From: Cordia subcordata
Lineage: Eukaryota; Streptophyta; Magnoliopsida; Boraginales; Cordiaceae
DNA: 64,000 nucleotides
Assembly: GCA_028554755.1 (NCBI GenBank)
Contig: JAPTOF010000012.1
Span: 1,196,501 to 1,260,500 of the forward strand
Direction: 5' to 3'
Shown here: positions 11,620-23,695 of the stretch, piece by piece
How the letters are laid out: each line of letters starts with the position of its first letter
Position numbering within the stretch: the stretch's first letter is position 1
Program-made: the position numbers and the translations under genes
Notes under the pieces: generated by a model
Told to the model about the DNA's origin: nothing
What the model saw: the letters and a program-made list of their open reading frames with translations, nothing else
Databases searched by the model: none

Positions 11620-13212
11620 GTTTAGTAATATATCCTTACAACTTGTCTTTCTCTTCAACTGAAAACTATGTATTAGTATTTCGAAATCTCGACTATGGAT
11701 ATTAATGCGAGGTTTCCGCACGCATATATAGTTGGAGATGGAGATGATAGACATGTTGCTTATGCGAGTTTAACGATCTAGATGGTCAATTAATGAGGAA
11801 AGTCAATAGAACGCGTTGGAGGCTTTTATTATTTTAATTCTGGAATATATCATCAGCATTGCGTTATGATGATGTGCAGTTGCCTAACACGACTTCTTTT
11901 CGTTTGTTGTTGTCTTAAAACGATTTCTTTTGACACGGTGGCTGTGGCAAGAGCACAGAATTGATATTGATCAAAAGTAATAATAATGCTACAATGTTTC
12001 TAGATCTTCGACGAGGTAGGAGGAATTTTTGCTCCATCTTTGCAAGAAAATAACTTGATGATAGGGGAAAATATTTATCTGAAAAATAAATTATGATCTT
12101 TTGGTAGCTAATTATTATGATGAAAAATATTTTATTCTTTTTATGGTCGCCAGATAATAAGAGAGAGAAGAAAAACGAAAAGAAAATGCTTTTGAGATAA
12201 AAAATAAATAAATAATTTTTTTCATCTCCTAAAGCGTGTAAAGATATTTTTTGTCCCCATAAATAATTTTTCTACATTCACTAAGAGTATTTTATAATCA
12301 ACTATTTTCCGATATTATTGAACAAAAGTAACTTTGGTTTCACGCCTTGGTTTTTAGCTTTTAGAAGCTCATGACCATTTGCCAATTCGGAATTGAAGTT
12401 CCTTGGCCCATCTTCCAATCAGGTTGGCATACTGGGCTTTGGGCCTTTTGGCAACACTATTGATGATAGTCAATGGAACTTTATAGGTATAATAGGCCAT
12501 TAGAAATGTTACACTCTGAAAGATACCATTATATCAACAAGTCTAATTACTTGCTCTAACGGAGTCAAGTATCCTAATGAGGCCTAAGCGGTCTGGTGCA
12601 TCAAATGATCAAAAACCACGCTTTCCTTCTGGATGTCTTGTGAACATGGGGATGTACATGCCGATTATATTCCCAATTTTCTTGAAAATGATGTTGGACA
12701 TTGTGCAATCATTAAATTTTTGCTTATAATATTAAAACGTTATGAAAGATATTCACGTGCAACTTGTTACAATAAACAACAATGCAGTTAGTTTCGGGGA
12801 AACCGCTGAATAAAGCCCTGGTCCTTGATTGAATGAACAAAATCAGCCTTGCTTTGTACTATAAAATGGTCACCAGAGCAACTTCAATAAGAAATTTGCA
12901 CTTATTTTGAAAAGATGGATTTATTCAAATACGTACCAAATAAATATCTCCGAGGGAATTTACAACAATAAAAAGGAGGTGACAATTTTAAAGAATGGGA
13001 AATGGTATACACCCAGATTCCTGCTGTGAAATTACAGTAATTGTCCCGGAAGTACATTGGGAAGAATAAACATACCCACAATCCTAGGAAGAAACAAAAA
13101 ATGACATGAATTTCTCATCAATGAAGTGTGATCAAGCATATCCGAAAAGGTGAACCAGCGGGCGGATATACAAAAATTACAAGACGAAAGCTCAGGCTAT
13201 CGTGTTGCCATA
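11620..13212. other. intergenic, pirin promoter side and GDPDL 3' region
   Basis: This holds the 5' flank of the pirin gene and, from about 12950, the probable 3' untranslated region of the GDPD-like gene on the same strand. I see no further coding sequence, RNA gene or strong repeat. A short A/T-rich stretch lies around 12190-12260. Confidence 0.5.
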
Positions 13213-16200
13213 TCAAGAGAGCATGATAGCAGCAAAGAGAACGGCAAGGCTACTAAGGAAAATGCTTGCAACAACTGTAGGCTGACCATTTGGCGGAGTT
13301 GGAGCAGCTGCAGGCTCGTTGGCAGAGCCGTTTGATCCCTTTACAACGGGGGGTAAAGGTGGTTCAACGACATCCTCCTCAGACAGGACCGGGTTGGGAG
13401 CCTCTGCAGGTGGCAAGTCCTTAGGAGCCATAAGTTGAAGGAGACCACCGGGTAGAACAAAGCTCATGTATGGTGGGAGTTCTTTGTACCCTAAACACCG
13501 GTTTCCTGACATTCAGCCAAAAAAAGGAACACGTAAGCAATATGGGGAGAACGGGGCATGCTCAAGGAAGAGCATATCACGATAATACCAAATAAAGCAG
13601 CATCATTTGTCAAGTCATATTACAGATACATGAAATTCACAAAGGATATGATATTTGACCAAACAGAAAAATAATACCCCAAAACTCGTTGAGACGGGCA
13701 AGAATTCTCATACTAGCATGTATCCACTCTGAAATAAGGAACTCATAGATACTGAAGAAAAAACCAGGTTCCTCGTGGAAGAAGAATGGATGGACAAACT
13801 TACTTCTGTATTTGTTTGCAGTAGCAGGAAAATCTGTTACCACTCCGTTAATGAAGGCTGCTTGCACAAACGTATTAATCTCCACATAAGCATCAGAGTA
13901 GAAGTCCCATGCTTGAGATGGAAATTCGTTACTGAATAGTCGCACATAGACTGAGAGATTAAATGCCTGCAACTTCGCAACCACATCTGTTTGACCAATG
14001 GTATATAGTACATCAGTAGGAAATACAGAATCTTTGCTTATGACCACAGAACTGGCAAACTTTTTCATCTCCAAGATGGTTGAGTTCAAGATACCCCCAA
14101 TATTTTCACCAACTTGGTACACGAGCTCATAACCAGTATTCTTAAACTTCAGGAGGACTGAGCTGTCGGTTGATTGAATCATGACCTTTTTGGCTGTCTG
14201 ATTATTATAACCTGATTTGCTCAAGGCATCAATAACTGCATCAGTCACACCTAACCCTTGTTTCTCAGCTAGGTAAGCAGCATTCTGCAAAACAAGACCA
14301 GGTCAAGATGCTATAAGTGAAGTTCTCTGTCCAATCTGATTAAGGAGGTGCAACTAAAGACGAGGTGTAGGCATTTAGCACAAAGATGCACTCAAGACAG
14401 TAACACAAGTATCAGTTGGTAGTGCACTGTTGTCCTCAAGCAGTTCTGAAACATGTAGAAGAAAATGAACTTACCTCTATGCTGATCAAAACTCCAGAAA
14501 CAGAACTTGCATTTTTTGCAAGAGCAAAAAAGTCAGACAATAACACAAAATTCCCAGCATTGCTGAACTTTGGATTTCGGTACAATGTATAATTTGTCCA
14601 TGGGCTTGATATTTGTGCTGAAATGAAAAATAACATATGTAAAGGCAATGCTACAGAACAATTTATTCAAACAAAAACATTCATTATCAATGTCATGAGA
14701 TGCAGAAAATGCAATGGAAAAGCAAAAAAAGATGTCGGAAATGAGAAGCTGAATATATGCAAATTTTGCAGGTAGATTTTCTACTGCTTGTTATGCATAT
14801 TTACTTTTGGCTGGTCGCCTGGCCCAAAATAAGCCAAAGATGACATACGTATTTGAAAAAGGTTGCTGTTAAGATGTAACACCTACAAATGAAGATTAAC
14901 ATGCCCTGAATGCATCTTTCAGCTAAGCTCATTAGTTCCTTAAGCTCGAGTGTAGATCTAAGTGTTGGCTTCAGAAGCTTATGTGACATATACCAAGTGT
15001 GGACAAGCTATAACCAGCATACACTTTTTAAGTTCTTCATGAACTATAGACACCACAAAGAACAAATAAATGCATGGCAGTACATATTAAAAATAGGGCC
15101 AAATCCATACTAGCATGCTAATGTTCCGGTATGATATGTTGAAGCCTCAATCCAGCTAGATTAACCAAGTTGGGATAATCGTCCCAAAGGACATTAAGCA
15201 GGAAGAAAGCAACTCGAAGAAGCAGTGATGAAGCTAACAGAACAAATAATAGGGCACCAACCAAATAAGTTTACCACTTAACTGAACCAAAGTCAACTGA
15301 GGCATGCAACAAAACTAAGAAACGTACAAATTGAACATTAGAAAGATGTTCCATGAGGGACAAGAAAAGAAAATGTCAAAACGCACAAAAGTAAAAACCT
15401 CCAACTAGAAGGAAGAGGCACTGCAGAGGCACTATTTCAGTTTAGCAAATTTTGAAGCTTAACCATTTAATTATCCTTGTATATCCATCATCTCTATCAA
15501 GATTAGCATATGCATCCTTCTAGCTTTTAAAAGTCTCCGACCAGATGAGAAGGGAAAGATCAATTTGAACTTACGCCTCAAGGTCTGGATTTGGCTCCAT
15601 GTGAGGTTAAAGGCAAATATCCCATTCTCAACATTAAGTTCTGGAATACTTGTCAAAAGGTTGCCATATTCTGATTGAGCCACTGTTGTTCTCTCTAAAA
15701 GGTTTATAGAACCCAGGCAAAAAGGAACTCCGTCTTGCGTCATCTGAACAGGACAATCAAGAACATCTGTACCATCTGAAATAGCCTTAGTGTATGCCAG
15801 ATCAGTACAACCAGGGTAGTCGCCACTTGCTCCTTCTGATGAGAAAACCAGAAGCTTCACTGCAGTGAAGACATATATAGTCAGAGTGTTGACAGTTCAA
15901 AGTGCATGAAAGGAAACATCCTTACAGAATTAAATTAAGCGAGTCACATCCAACTTCGTAGTAAAGAAGCCTGTAAATTACCTTGTTCCGTGTCATTCTT
16001 CCCAGTGTGAGAAAAGCAATCTGTAATATAGAAATATTTTAGCATCTTAAAAAAACAATCTGAGATTAACCATATAGAATAAAATTTTCAGATCTGACAT
16101 AAGCACAATTAACAAAAAAGATAAGAAAAGTAACTAAAAACTTTACGCTTGCAGCGTGCAGTTATTGAGAATGTTGGAAGACAGTTATATACCTATGGCC

Positions 16201-19050
16201 TCTGAAGGTGTAATTGGGAAGTCAGAGAGCACACCATCCACAGAGAAATTGCCATTATCAATAAAGGATAGATACTCAGCTACAGGATCATAACTGTAAT
16301 TATAGGCGAAAGGCACATCACTTGCAAAGTCAGATGCGAAAACTGCAAGGCCTGCTTTGTGAGCATCCAAAACAACAGATGTATATGGTTCTAAATATAG
16401 AGAGGAGTCCACAGGCCAAATATAAGATTTTGGGACAAGAATTCCAGAGGCAAAGGTTTTGATGAATGTAAGATTCTTCAAAAGAGAACCATAAGTTTGG
16501 TTGGTTGAAGGTTCAATATCATTCTGCCCCTTAAACCGGAAAACAAGTTTGGTAGGGCTTGGTCTAAATCGAGCTACAATACTTCTCAGGAAGTTCACCT
16601 CAGGCGAGGAAATGTAGTTAACAACAACACTTCTGGATACAGATATAATAAAGCTTCTCATGCTCAAATTGTGTTGGCTGAAGAATGCATCATGCTGCAA
16701 GGTTATGTGAAAAGGTTGGTTAGTGGTTAACAAAAGAGATGACAACAACTAACAATATTTTAGTGTCAGGAAGTGATTCTCAGGTAATCAACAAATTTAA
16801 AATGTAATGCCTACCTGAATATTCAACCATAATCCTGGTGGCCTAATTTGTTTAGCCACATCCTCAACTCTAAGAATTTGCTGTGAATTGCCATCAAATC
16901 TATTACTACGAGAGAAAACACCTTGTCTCACTGTCCAATATAGAAAAAGGACCAGTCAGCATCGATACAGAAAAATCACATCGAGAAACTTCCAACAAGT
17001 TGGTAGAAATGCCAATCACAACCATGTATGATCCCGACTAGTCTACAGTCACCCTTTTTTGAACATATCAGAACAAGATTATATGAACTGCACCAGTGAA
17101 CAACAGCTTAGGAGGTAGCATCATGTTGGTTAGATCAAAATCCAATCGATAATAATTAGATTTCTCTTGTGTGAATATCTGGAAATACTCAAGTAAGCTC
17201 GACACATACTAAAAAAAAGAAAAGAATTTTCGGTACTTTGTATCTAACATGCCACATTCCTTTAAAGATCAATGGACACATAAAATCATTATTACAAAAT
17301 TACTCTTTTTGGACGTGAAGCAGCATCATTTGCACATAGCAATAACAATTCATGCAGTGCACTTAATAGTAAATGAATGCTGTTATCCCAGAAATCAAAC
17401 TTACAACTGACAAGTGACAAGTCATCAAGGGTGTAATCGATTGAAAAATATCCGCTCATGGAGACGCCATTCACAATGTAGGTTTTTTGCTGGTTTTTGT
17501 GAAGAAAGCTGATGTCAGTAGCATTGTCAAGCCTGATATCCGGTAAGCAGACTCCAGCTCCATCTTTTGTGAGCTGCACATCACACCATACGATGCCGGT
17601 AGGCAAGCTGGTTTGTACTGCGATGGAATAGGCATTAAAACTGGAATCGGCAAATAGCCCTGAAAAGCCCCCACGTGCAACGACCAAAGGCTCCACTCCT
17701 GCAAAAGGTAAAGAAAAAGTACCATTACCGAATGATGAGGGCATAATGATTAATGGATTTTGTGGAATAGAGTCATAAACCTAGAAATAATTTCTATTTC
17801 ACAAGGATAAGCACAATACCAAAAATTTAAGGTTGTGCCCGGCCACATCTAAATTATTCTCTCATTTTATCAGGGGATAGAGGGAGGTGAATGAGATGTT
17901 GCTCATATGTTACATTTAATGTGATATGCATAACTATTTCTAGAAAGAAACCATCTTCGCTTGAAAGAAACCATCTTCGCTTGAAAGAAACCATCTTCGC
18001 TTGAGGGTCAGATCATCATTTGCAAAGAATGATCTAATAATTGTGCAAGACCATTCCCGGGAAAAAATAAATAAATAAATAAATAAACCACAAGTTATAG
18101 CTTTTATCGAATCATAAACTTTAGGTAATATTGTGCACTGGTGATCAACAACAAATACAAAAAAGCTTTCTTCATTTAACACGCTAGTAATTCTAACACC
18201 AAGTAGTTTAATTTAAGTAAACACCTACACTTTGTTAGAACACTAATTTTGTTTATCTATGCATAAGAGCAAGCCAAAATATAATCATATCAAAACTAAT
18301 CAAATTACAAAAACGATATTCGTGAAATTAATTCCATTTACTACTCTTATTAAACATTTAAAAGAATAATCACAGAACACCAAGAACTTTACTATAGAAG
18401 TCTTTTAACTTTCCAACTTCCATAAAACCATAATAACCAAAAAATGAAGGCTTTGGCCCCAAAAAAAAGGCATTTTTACCCCATTTCTAGCATTAACGTT
18501 TCACATCAAACAAAGAAAATTAACTCAAAATCATTTATTTCGCCTGTCAACACTAACAGAGGAAGATCACAAATAGCAAATGCACTACTCCAAAATTTCA
18601 CCCTTTTTTTTTGTTTTTCACATAAGTATAAGAACAAAAAAGATGCATGTTTTTTATCATTCACTTTGTATCCTCACATCAACCAGAACATATTGATTCA
18701 AATTCAATTAGTGAACCCATTAAACGCTAACCAAAAATAAAGATCATGAAACAGCCAAACCATTAGTTCGAAATTCATAACGTTTTTCCATTTTCACATA
18801 AACATAATATCCAAAAAAAACCATTTTTTACCATTTCTAAAAACTTTTAAATGCTAGTTTTCTCACAAAACAAAAATAGATTCATTCAAAAAGTGTAAGG
18901 CTGCGAACCCCTACTCAAACATGAAAGTGTATGCTCACCTGTAAGTGTTTGCCATTTACTGCGTTGACCACCACTAGATCCTTGACCAGCACCCACGACC
19001 ACGGCCGAGCAGACCAACAAGGCCCACAGAACTGATCGGAGCTTCCACAT
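13213..19050 (-). CDS. GPI-anchored GDPD-like protein (SHV3/GDPDL family)
   Basis: Nine exons (19050-18939, 17698-17405, 16930-16815, 16694-16193, 16020-15982, 15859-15575, 14617-14475, 14284-13804, 13505-13213) join to 754 residues, nearly the length of Arabidopsis SHV3. A signal peptide ([20 protein letters not shown]) is followed by two tandem GDPD-like domains. The first opens with [16 protein letters not shown] at about residue 43, the second with [20 protein letters not shown] at about residue 357. Both lack the HRG histidine of true glycerophosphodiesterases, as is usual in this family. After NKYRRNRCLG comes a Pro/Ala/Glu-rich stretch and a C-terminal hydrophobic tail ([18 protein letters not shown]), the usual GPI signal. 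Many NxS/T sites fit a secreted glycoprotein. SHV3-like proteins act at the plasma membrane and wall, affecting cellulose and pectin organisation and root-hair shape. Which GDPDL paralogue this is cannot be settled by eye. Intron 1 is 1.24 kb. Confidence 0.93.
17944..18004. repeat. 20-bp tandem repeat, three copies
   Basis: In intron 1 of the GDPD-like gene the 20-base unit AAGAAACCATCTTCGCTTGA is repeated three times without mismatch. It is intronic and shows no coding role. Confidence 0.9.
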
Positions 19051-20354
19051 TGCTGGCCGGCGACACCCCTTTTCGCCGGAGATACTAATACTCTCGAGTC
19101 AACAGCAAAAGAAGCTTAACCACACTTGTGCTTTGATTAAGCAGCTCTTCTTGGAAAACGCTTTATTTGGAAATGTGAGAGATTATTGATTAGATTTGGC
19201 TTCGAGAATAAGCAGCTTTCGAAAATGATGAAATATGATGAAGATTCTCACTATTTTTTCTCCTTTGGAGTTTAATGGCTACAATTAGTAGTATTTATTA
19301 TAAAAGTTTATTGAATAAATTAATATTTGATCACTTGTAGCTGGTTTTTTTCTTGGTTTTTTTTTTTTTTTTTTTTGGGGGGGAGTTCTTACGCGTTTGC
19401 AGCTCAGAGTTTTTATGTAAGCGGCTGAGGTTTTGCGGCTTATTCTTATTGTTGGTTGACAGATGTCAGAAACCTGTTTTGTCCTAAAAAGTATTCCATG
19501 TCTAGATTTTTCGTCCACTTTTCGCTCCTTAAAGATTTTCTTTTTCCTTCTGTTTTTTTTTTTCAAGAAACATATTTTGTGGTGGCAAAATTATGGCGCA
19601 AATCCGGGTAAAGTGTTATTTTTGTGAGTGTGTGTGTGTGTGTGTGTTGACGATGGAGGATAAAGTGTGATCACTCTTCAGTCTTCACGAATCAATTTGG
19701 CGAATGGTCCTATTCCGAGGACTAACCAGCTAAAATTATTTTGAGAGGGCATAAGATTTATAACAGTAAAAAAAGGCTTTAGAATCAAACATATTTATAT
19801 AAAAATTAATTTTGGTACAGGGTGACTTGTAAATTATAAGATGGGTAAGCCTATTGTTAGTTCTCGGACCGTCTCAAACGTGTCTAAACAGTTTCAAATT
19901 CTACTAAATGTTAATATAAAAAAAGTCTTTTGTCTAAAAAAAATTTGATTTTTAAATAGCTTAAGGCCTCCTTTGAGGCGAAAAAATTATAAAATACCCA
20001 GTCTTGATTAAGATCTCTAAGTGAATTCAGACTTCTTTCAGTATTTGTTTGCCAAAAAAAAGGTCAATTCACAATTAACTAACTTATGTATATATTTATG
20101 TGTCTGGCGATAAATATATTTTACTTGAAATCCATGTGCAAGTGGAGCATGGCTTTGCAATCTCCAGCCGAGGCTTTTAACGAATTAGTTCAAGTAAAGG
20201 TGGTTTGGATATTGAAAAAAGTCGAGTCGCATTGATGACCTAGTCTCAATGAGAAATCATATATATTACTAGTTATTAATACTTATTTACATCTCTTAAA
20301 AAACTAAGTGTAGATATTTATTAGACTTGAGCCAATGTTTCCTCTAATGATGTC

Positions 20355-20475
20355 GAGGGTGTTTTGACTTTGTTTATTTTAAATGCTTATAAATACTTTA
20401 AAAAAAATATCGTCTAATATATTATTTACTTGCTTATTGTTTATAAGCACCAAATAAGCAAAGTCAAACACCCTC
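20355..20475. mobile_element. MITE-like element, GAGGGTGTTT family, copy 1
   Basis: About 121 bases are bounded by inverted repeats of roughly 40 bases: the left reads GAGGGTGTTTTGACTTTGTT and the right, reverse-complemented, GAGGGTGTTTGACTTTGCTT, both continuing into TATTT...GCTTATAA. The element is nearly all hairpin. A related copy is at 23579-23695. No convincing target duplication remains here (GTC left, TTG right). Confidence 0.75.
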
Positions 20476-21889
20476 TTGCAAACATTTTGTACAATCTAGT
20501 AAAAGATTTTTGTTCAAATTTATAAGAAATGTTTTATTCGTTGTCAAATGTATTGTTTTGATATGTATTCTTCTATATGGTTAGCTATGATTCTTTATAC
20601 ACTCATTTACTCTGTCTTTTATTGATTCTGAAACTCAAATGGGTTCGTGCTAAATTGCAAGGTATATTAGCATAATTCGAAAAAAAAAAAAAAAAGAAAG
20701 AAAGAGAGAAAAATAGTTACTTACAAGACGAGGAAAAGAAAAAGAAAAAACTCAACTATGGTAACTTTTTTTTGGGTTGTTGCTAATTAAGGCAAGATTT
20801 CGCATTAACTGGGATATATAGCTTTACATCAAGCAATCGATTATTCAAAGCTAGTATTGTACATTTCTAACCATATTCTACAATCTGTATTTCGCATCAA
20901 CTATTGTAACTCTGTTACATGGGAATCAAATCCAAAAATTTCCGCAGAAATTAAAGTTGTCACTTTGGCTTGGCCTGGCCTGCAACATGGGTGGGTGTAT
21001 CTCAGTTACTTACAACTTATTAGTCTGGTACGAATTTAAACCATTATTGGAGTAAATACGAAACTATTATTGATTCTCTTTAAGAAAAATCAGCTTGAGC
21101 TCGAAAGCTACAAAAACTCCAAGCCATTTTCTGCAACGGCTTCAAGACGACCATCTTTTCTTTTTCCCTGCTTAAAAGGAACAGCTAGACGTCGACAACA
21201 ACATCAACATGGGTCAGCGTTTTTTTGGTTACATTCTTATGTATTGCATGGCGTCATTTTGAACAAAAATAAAATAATTTGACCCAAAAAAAAAAAAAAA
21301 ACAAAACAAAACAATAAGCAAAACAAGCAGCTGTTCACGTTGGTTATGGACCCACAAAAATGTTAGTATAAAATTTGTGGGGATCCACTATATTTATCAG
21401 TATCAATGCAGCCTGACGAAATTGGATTTTTTTTTTTCTTTTTTGCACGTAGATTTATGTGATTCTTTTTTTTTTTAATTTTATATAGCATTTTGTAGTT
21501 AGCTGATGTTAATCCAAAAAAGAAAGGAAAAAAATCAACGTTGTCACAGCTGTATAATATGTTCATATTAGCTGGCTAATGAGAGGATGCATGCTTGAAT
21601 GCAGTATTACTTTTATGAAGAAAAATGGAGTTCATGCATGTTGTTTGATGTGACCTCAAGAAACTATTAATGGTATTACACCATTGCAGTCTTCCATTTA
21701 GCTATACTTAGCATATTATTGGAACATATGATTGTAACGTTTACCCAAGAAATTTGTCGCAACGGGTTGGATAAAATAGTCGAATGATAATCTACTGTGG
21801 TCATAGATTGTAAATTTAAAAGTATAATTTTTTCATTACAAAATTTATTTACTTCTTAATGAATGTAAAATCTGCAAAGCGTGATATTT

Positions 21890-22110
21890 TCAATACCAAA
21901 AATTTGAAATGAAAAGTTTCCATTTCAAATTTAGAAAATTCTATTTTGAAACAAATTTGAGATAGAATTTGAAATGGAAAAATTTTTCATCTCAAATATA
22001 TATGAACTTATTAAAAAATTTTATCCAAGTTGTTCATCTCAAATCCGTCTTAATTTGGAACGAAAAAATTCCTTCTCCATTTCAAATCTGCCAATTTTGA
22101 GTAGGGTTTA
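21890..22110. repeat. GAGACG-type repeat element, copy 2
   Basis: This is a diverged second copy of the element at 10385-10690. It holds alternating TTTGAAATGGAAA and TTTCCATTTCAAA words, then TTATCCAAGTTGTTCATCTC and CGTCTTAATTTGGAACG. Its ends are not sharply defined. Confidence 0.45.
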
Positions 22111-22394
22111 TACCATTACAAGGTTTATAGTTCTTTTAAAGAATTCGTTGTAAAAAGCAATGAGCAAACTAGTTCAAAAGACAGAGAGAACTTTCGTTCT
22201 TTTCCTTGCACGAGAGAACGATGTCTGCATTATCTTATCAAATAAAAAATAAGGCGGTTTTGACCAAAAAAGGGGAAAAAAAGATAAAATTAAAAAGGGT
22301 TTCGTTTTCGTTTAATTAATAAGAGGGAGAGAGTAAAGCTGTATTCCACCTTTCCAAACTGTAATCTCAAAGCTCCCACTTGGCACTTGCTTTA

Positions 22395-22621
22395 GGTGTT
22401 GTTTGGATTGATTTTTTTTTAGAAAAAAAAAAATTTTTTTAAAAAAGTTACATTAAATTTGTAATAACTATTTGATTTGATTTTCAAAAAAAGTTCAAAT
22501 TCTAAAAAAAGCTCAAATATAATTTTTTTTTTAAAGTTAAAATTTTTAGCTTCTAAAAAAAAATCATTTTTCAAAAATTGTTAAAAAAATACTTTTTAAA
22601 AACGCCAATCCAAACGAGCCC
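22395..22621. mobile_element. Tourist-like MITE with TTA duplication
   Basis: A 227-base element with imperfect terminal inverted repeats: the left begins GGTGTTGTTTGGATTG and the right, reverse-complemented, GGGCTCGTTTGGATTGG. TTA flanks both sides (22392-22394 and 22622-22624), the 3-base target duplication typical of PIF/Harbinger-derived Tourist elements. The interior is A/T-rich and without an open frame. A related, less clear copy lies at about 60018-60214. Confidence 0.75.
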
Positions 22622-22869
22622 TTAGAGTGCTCTCGTAAATGTACAAGCGGATATCATTGGGAAGTTTCTGAGTGTAGTTCAAGTCTCGGGATTGTATTAT
22701 CTTGAAATTAATTTTGTACGTGTTGTTTGATGCATCAGGTATATATAAATTTACACTTGCATATGTAATCAATTATCCATCAGTACTTACATTGTGCGTT
22801 ATATGCACAGTATTTTATATGAGTACTATACACATAATGTGCTTGAATAGTACATGCGAATAGGACATA

Positions 22870-23310
22870 ACAGTTTATGTGTTCAAAATTTTTATATTTT
22901 ATATTTAAAACTCTTATATTAAATTGCAAACATGTTCAAAATTCTTATATTACATATTCAAAAGTTTAAAAGGAAGTTTACAAAATAAAAATTATAATCT
23001 CATAAATTTTATACTTTATATACAAAACTTTTATAATGTACGTTCAAAATTCTTATATTATATATTTAAAACTCTTATATTACAAGTTTAAAAGTTTAAA
23101 AGCAAGTTCACAAAATAAAAATTATAATTTTATAAATTTTACACTTTATGTTCAAAACTCTTATATTACATGCTCATAGATTACACTCTGCGTTCAAAAT
23201 TCTTATATTAAATGTTCAAAATTATTATATTAATTGTTCAAAACTCTTATATTAAGCTGCAAATATATTTAAACTTTTGAACTTATTTTGAACCTATAAT
23301 ATAAGAATTT
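22870..23310. repeat. AT-rich interspersed 17-mer repeat array
   Basis: The word TTCAAAATTCTTATATT and close variants such as TTCAAAACTCTTATATT recur about ten times between 22878 and 23260, with irregular spacing. It appears in reverse complement (AATATAAGAATTTTGAA) at the right edge, near 23298. Related GCACAGTA and CATGCG words occur on both sides (22805-22860 and 23325-23370), suggesting the array is the interior of an inverted-repeat element. No coding sequence is present. Confidence 0.6.
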
Positions 23311-23578
23311 TGAATACATACACTGTTATATACTGTGTGCGAGTATTGTTCATGCACAGTACAGTAACAGTATCCTGTAGGAGCACTATCCCTATGGAAC
23401 ACAATAAAAATTGCGATTACCCAATGAATATATTTGCACATCTAACTATGTGGGTGTATAAATACAAGTTAGACTCATTAAAGAATTATAATGTCAATGT
23501 ATTAGAATGACATGATAATCACAATTCATGTACCTCTAGATTGTCCAAGAATGGTAGGTTATAAGCAAATATGCTTTA

Positions 23579-23695
23579 GAGGGTCTTTGGCTTTGCTTAT
23601 TTTCGATGCTTATAAGCACATAAAAAAATACCATCTCATGTGTTTTTTACTATTTAAGTACTTATAAGCACCAAATAAGCAAACCAAATACCCTC
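23579..23695. mobile_element. MITE-like element, GAGGGTGTTT family, copy 2
   Basis: A 117-base hairpin element. The left begins GAGGGTCTTTGGCTTTGCTT and the right, reverse-complemented, GAGGGTATTTGGTTTGCTTA. Both sides are flanked by TTA (23576-23578 and 23696-23698), a 3-base duplication that places it with Tourist/PIF-type MITEs. A possible larger relative starts at 43577 (GAGGGTGTCTGGC), whose other end may be near 44128. Confidence 0.75.

Noticed and set aside
14910..15113. Plus-strand 67-codon frame within the GDPD-like gene
   Set aside because: It lies in an intron, has no family resemblance and no splice context of its own.
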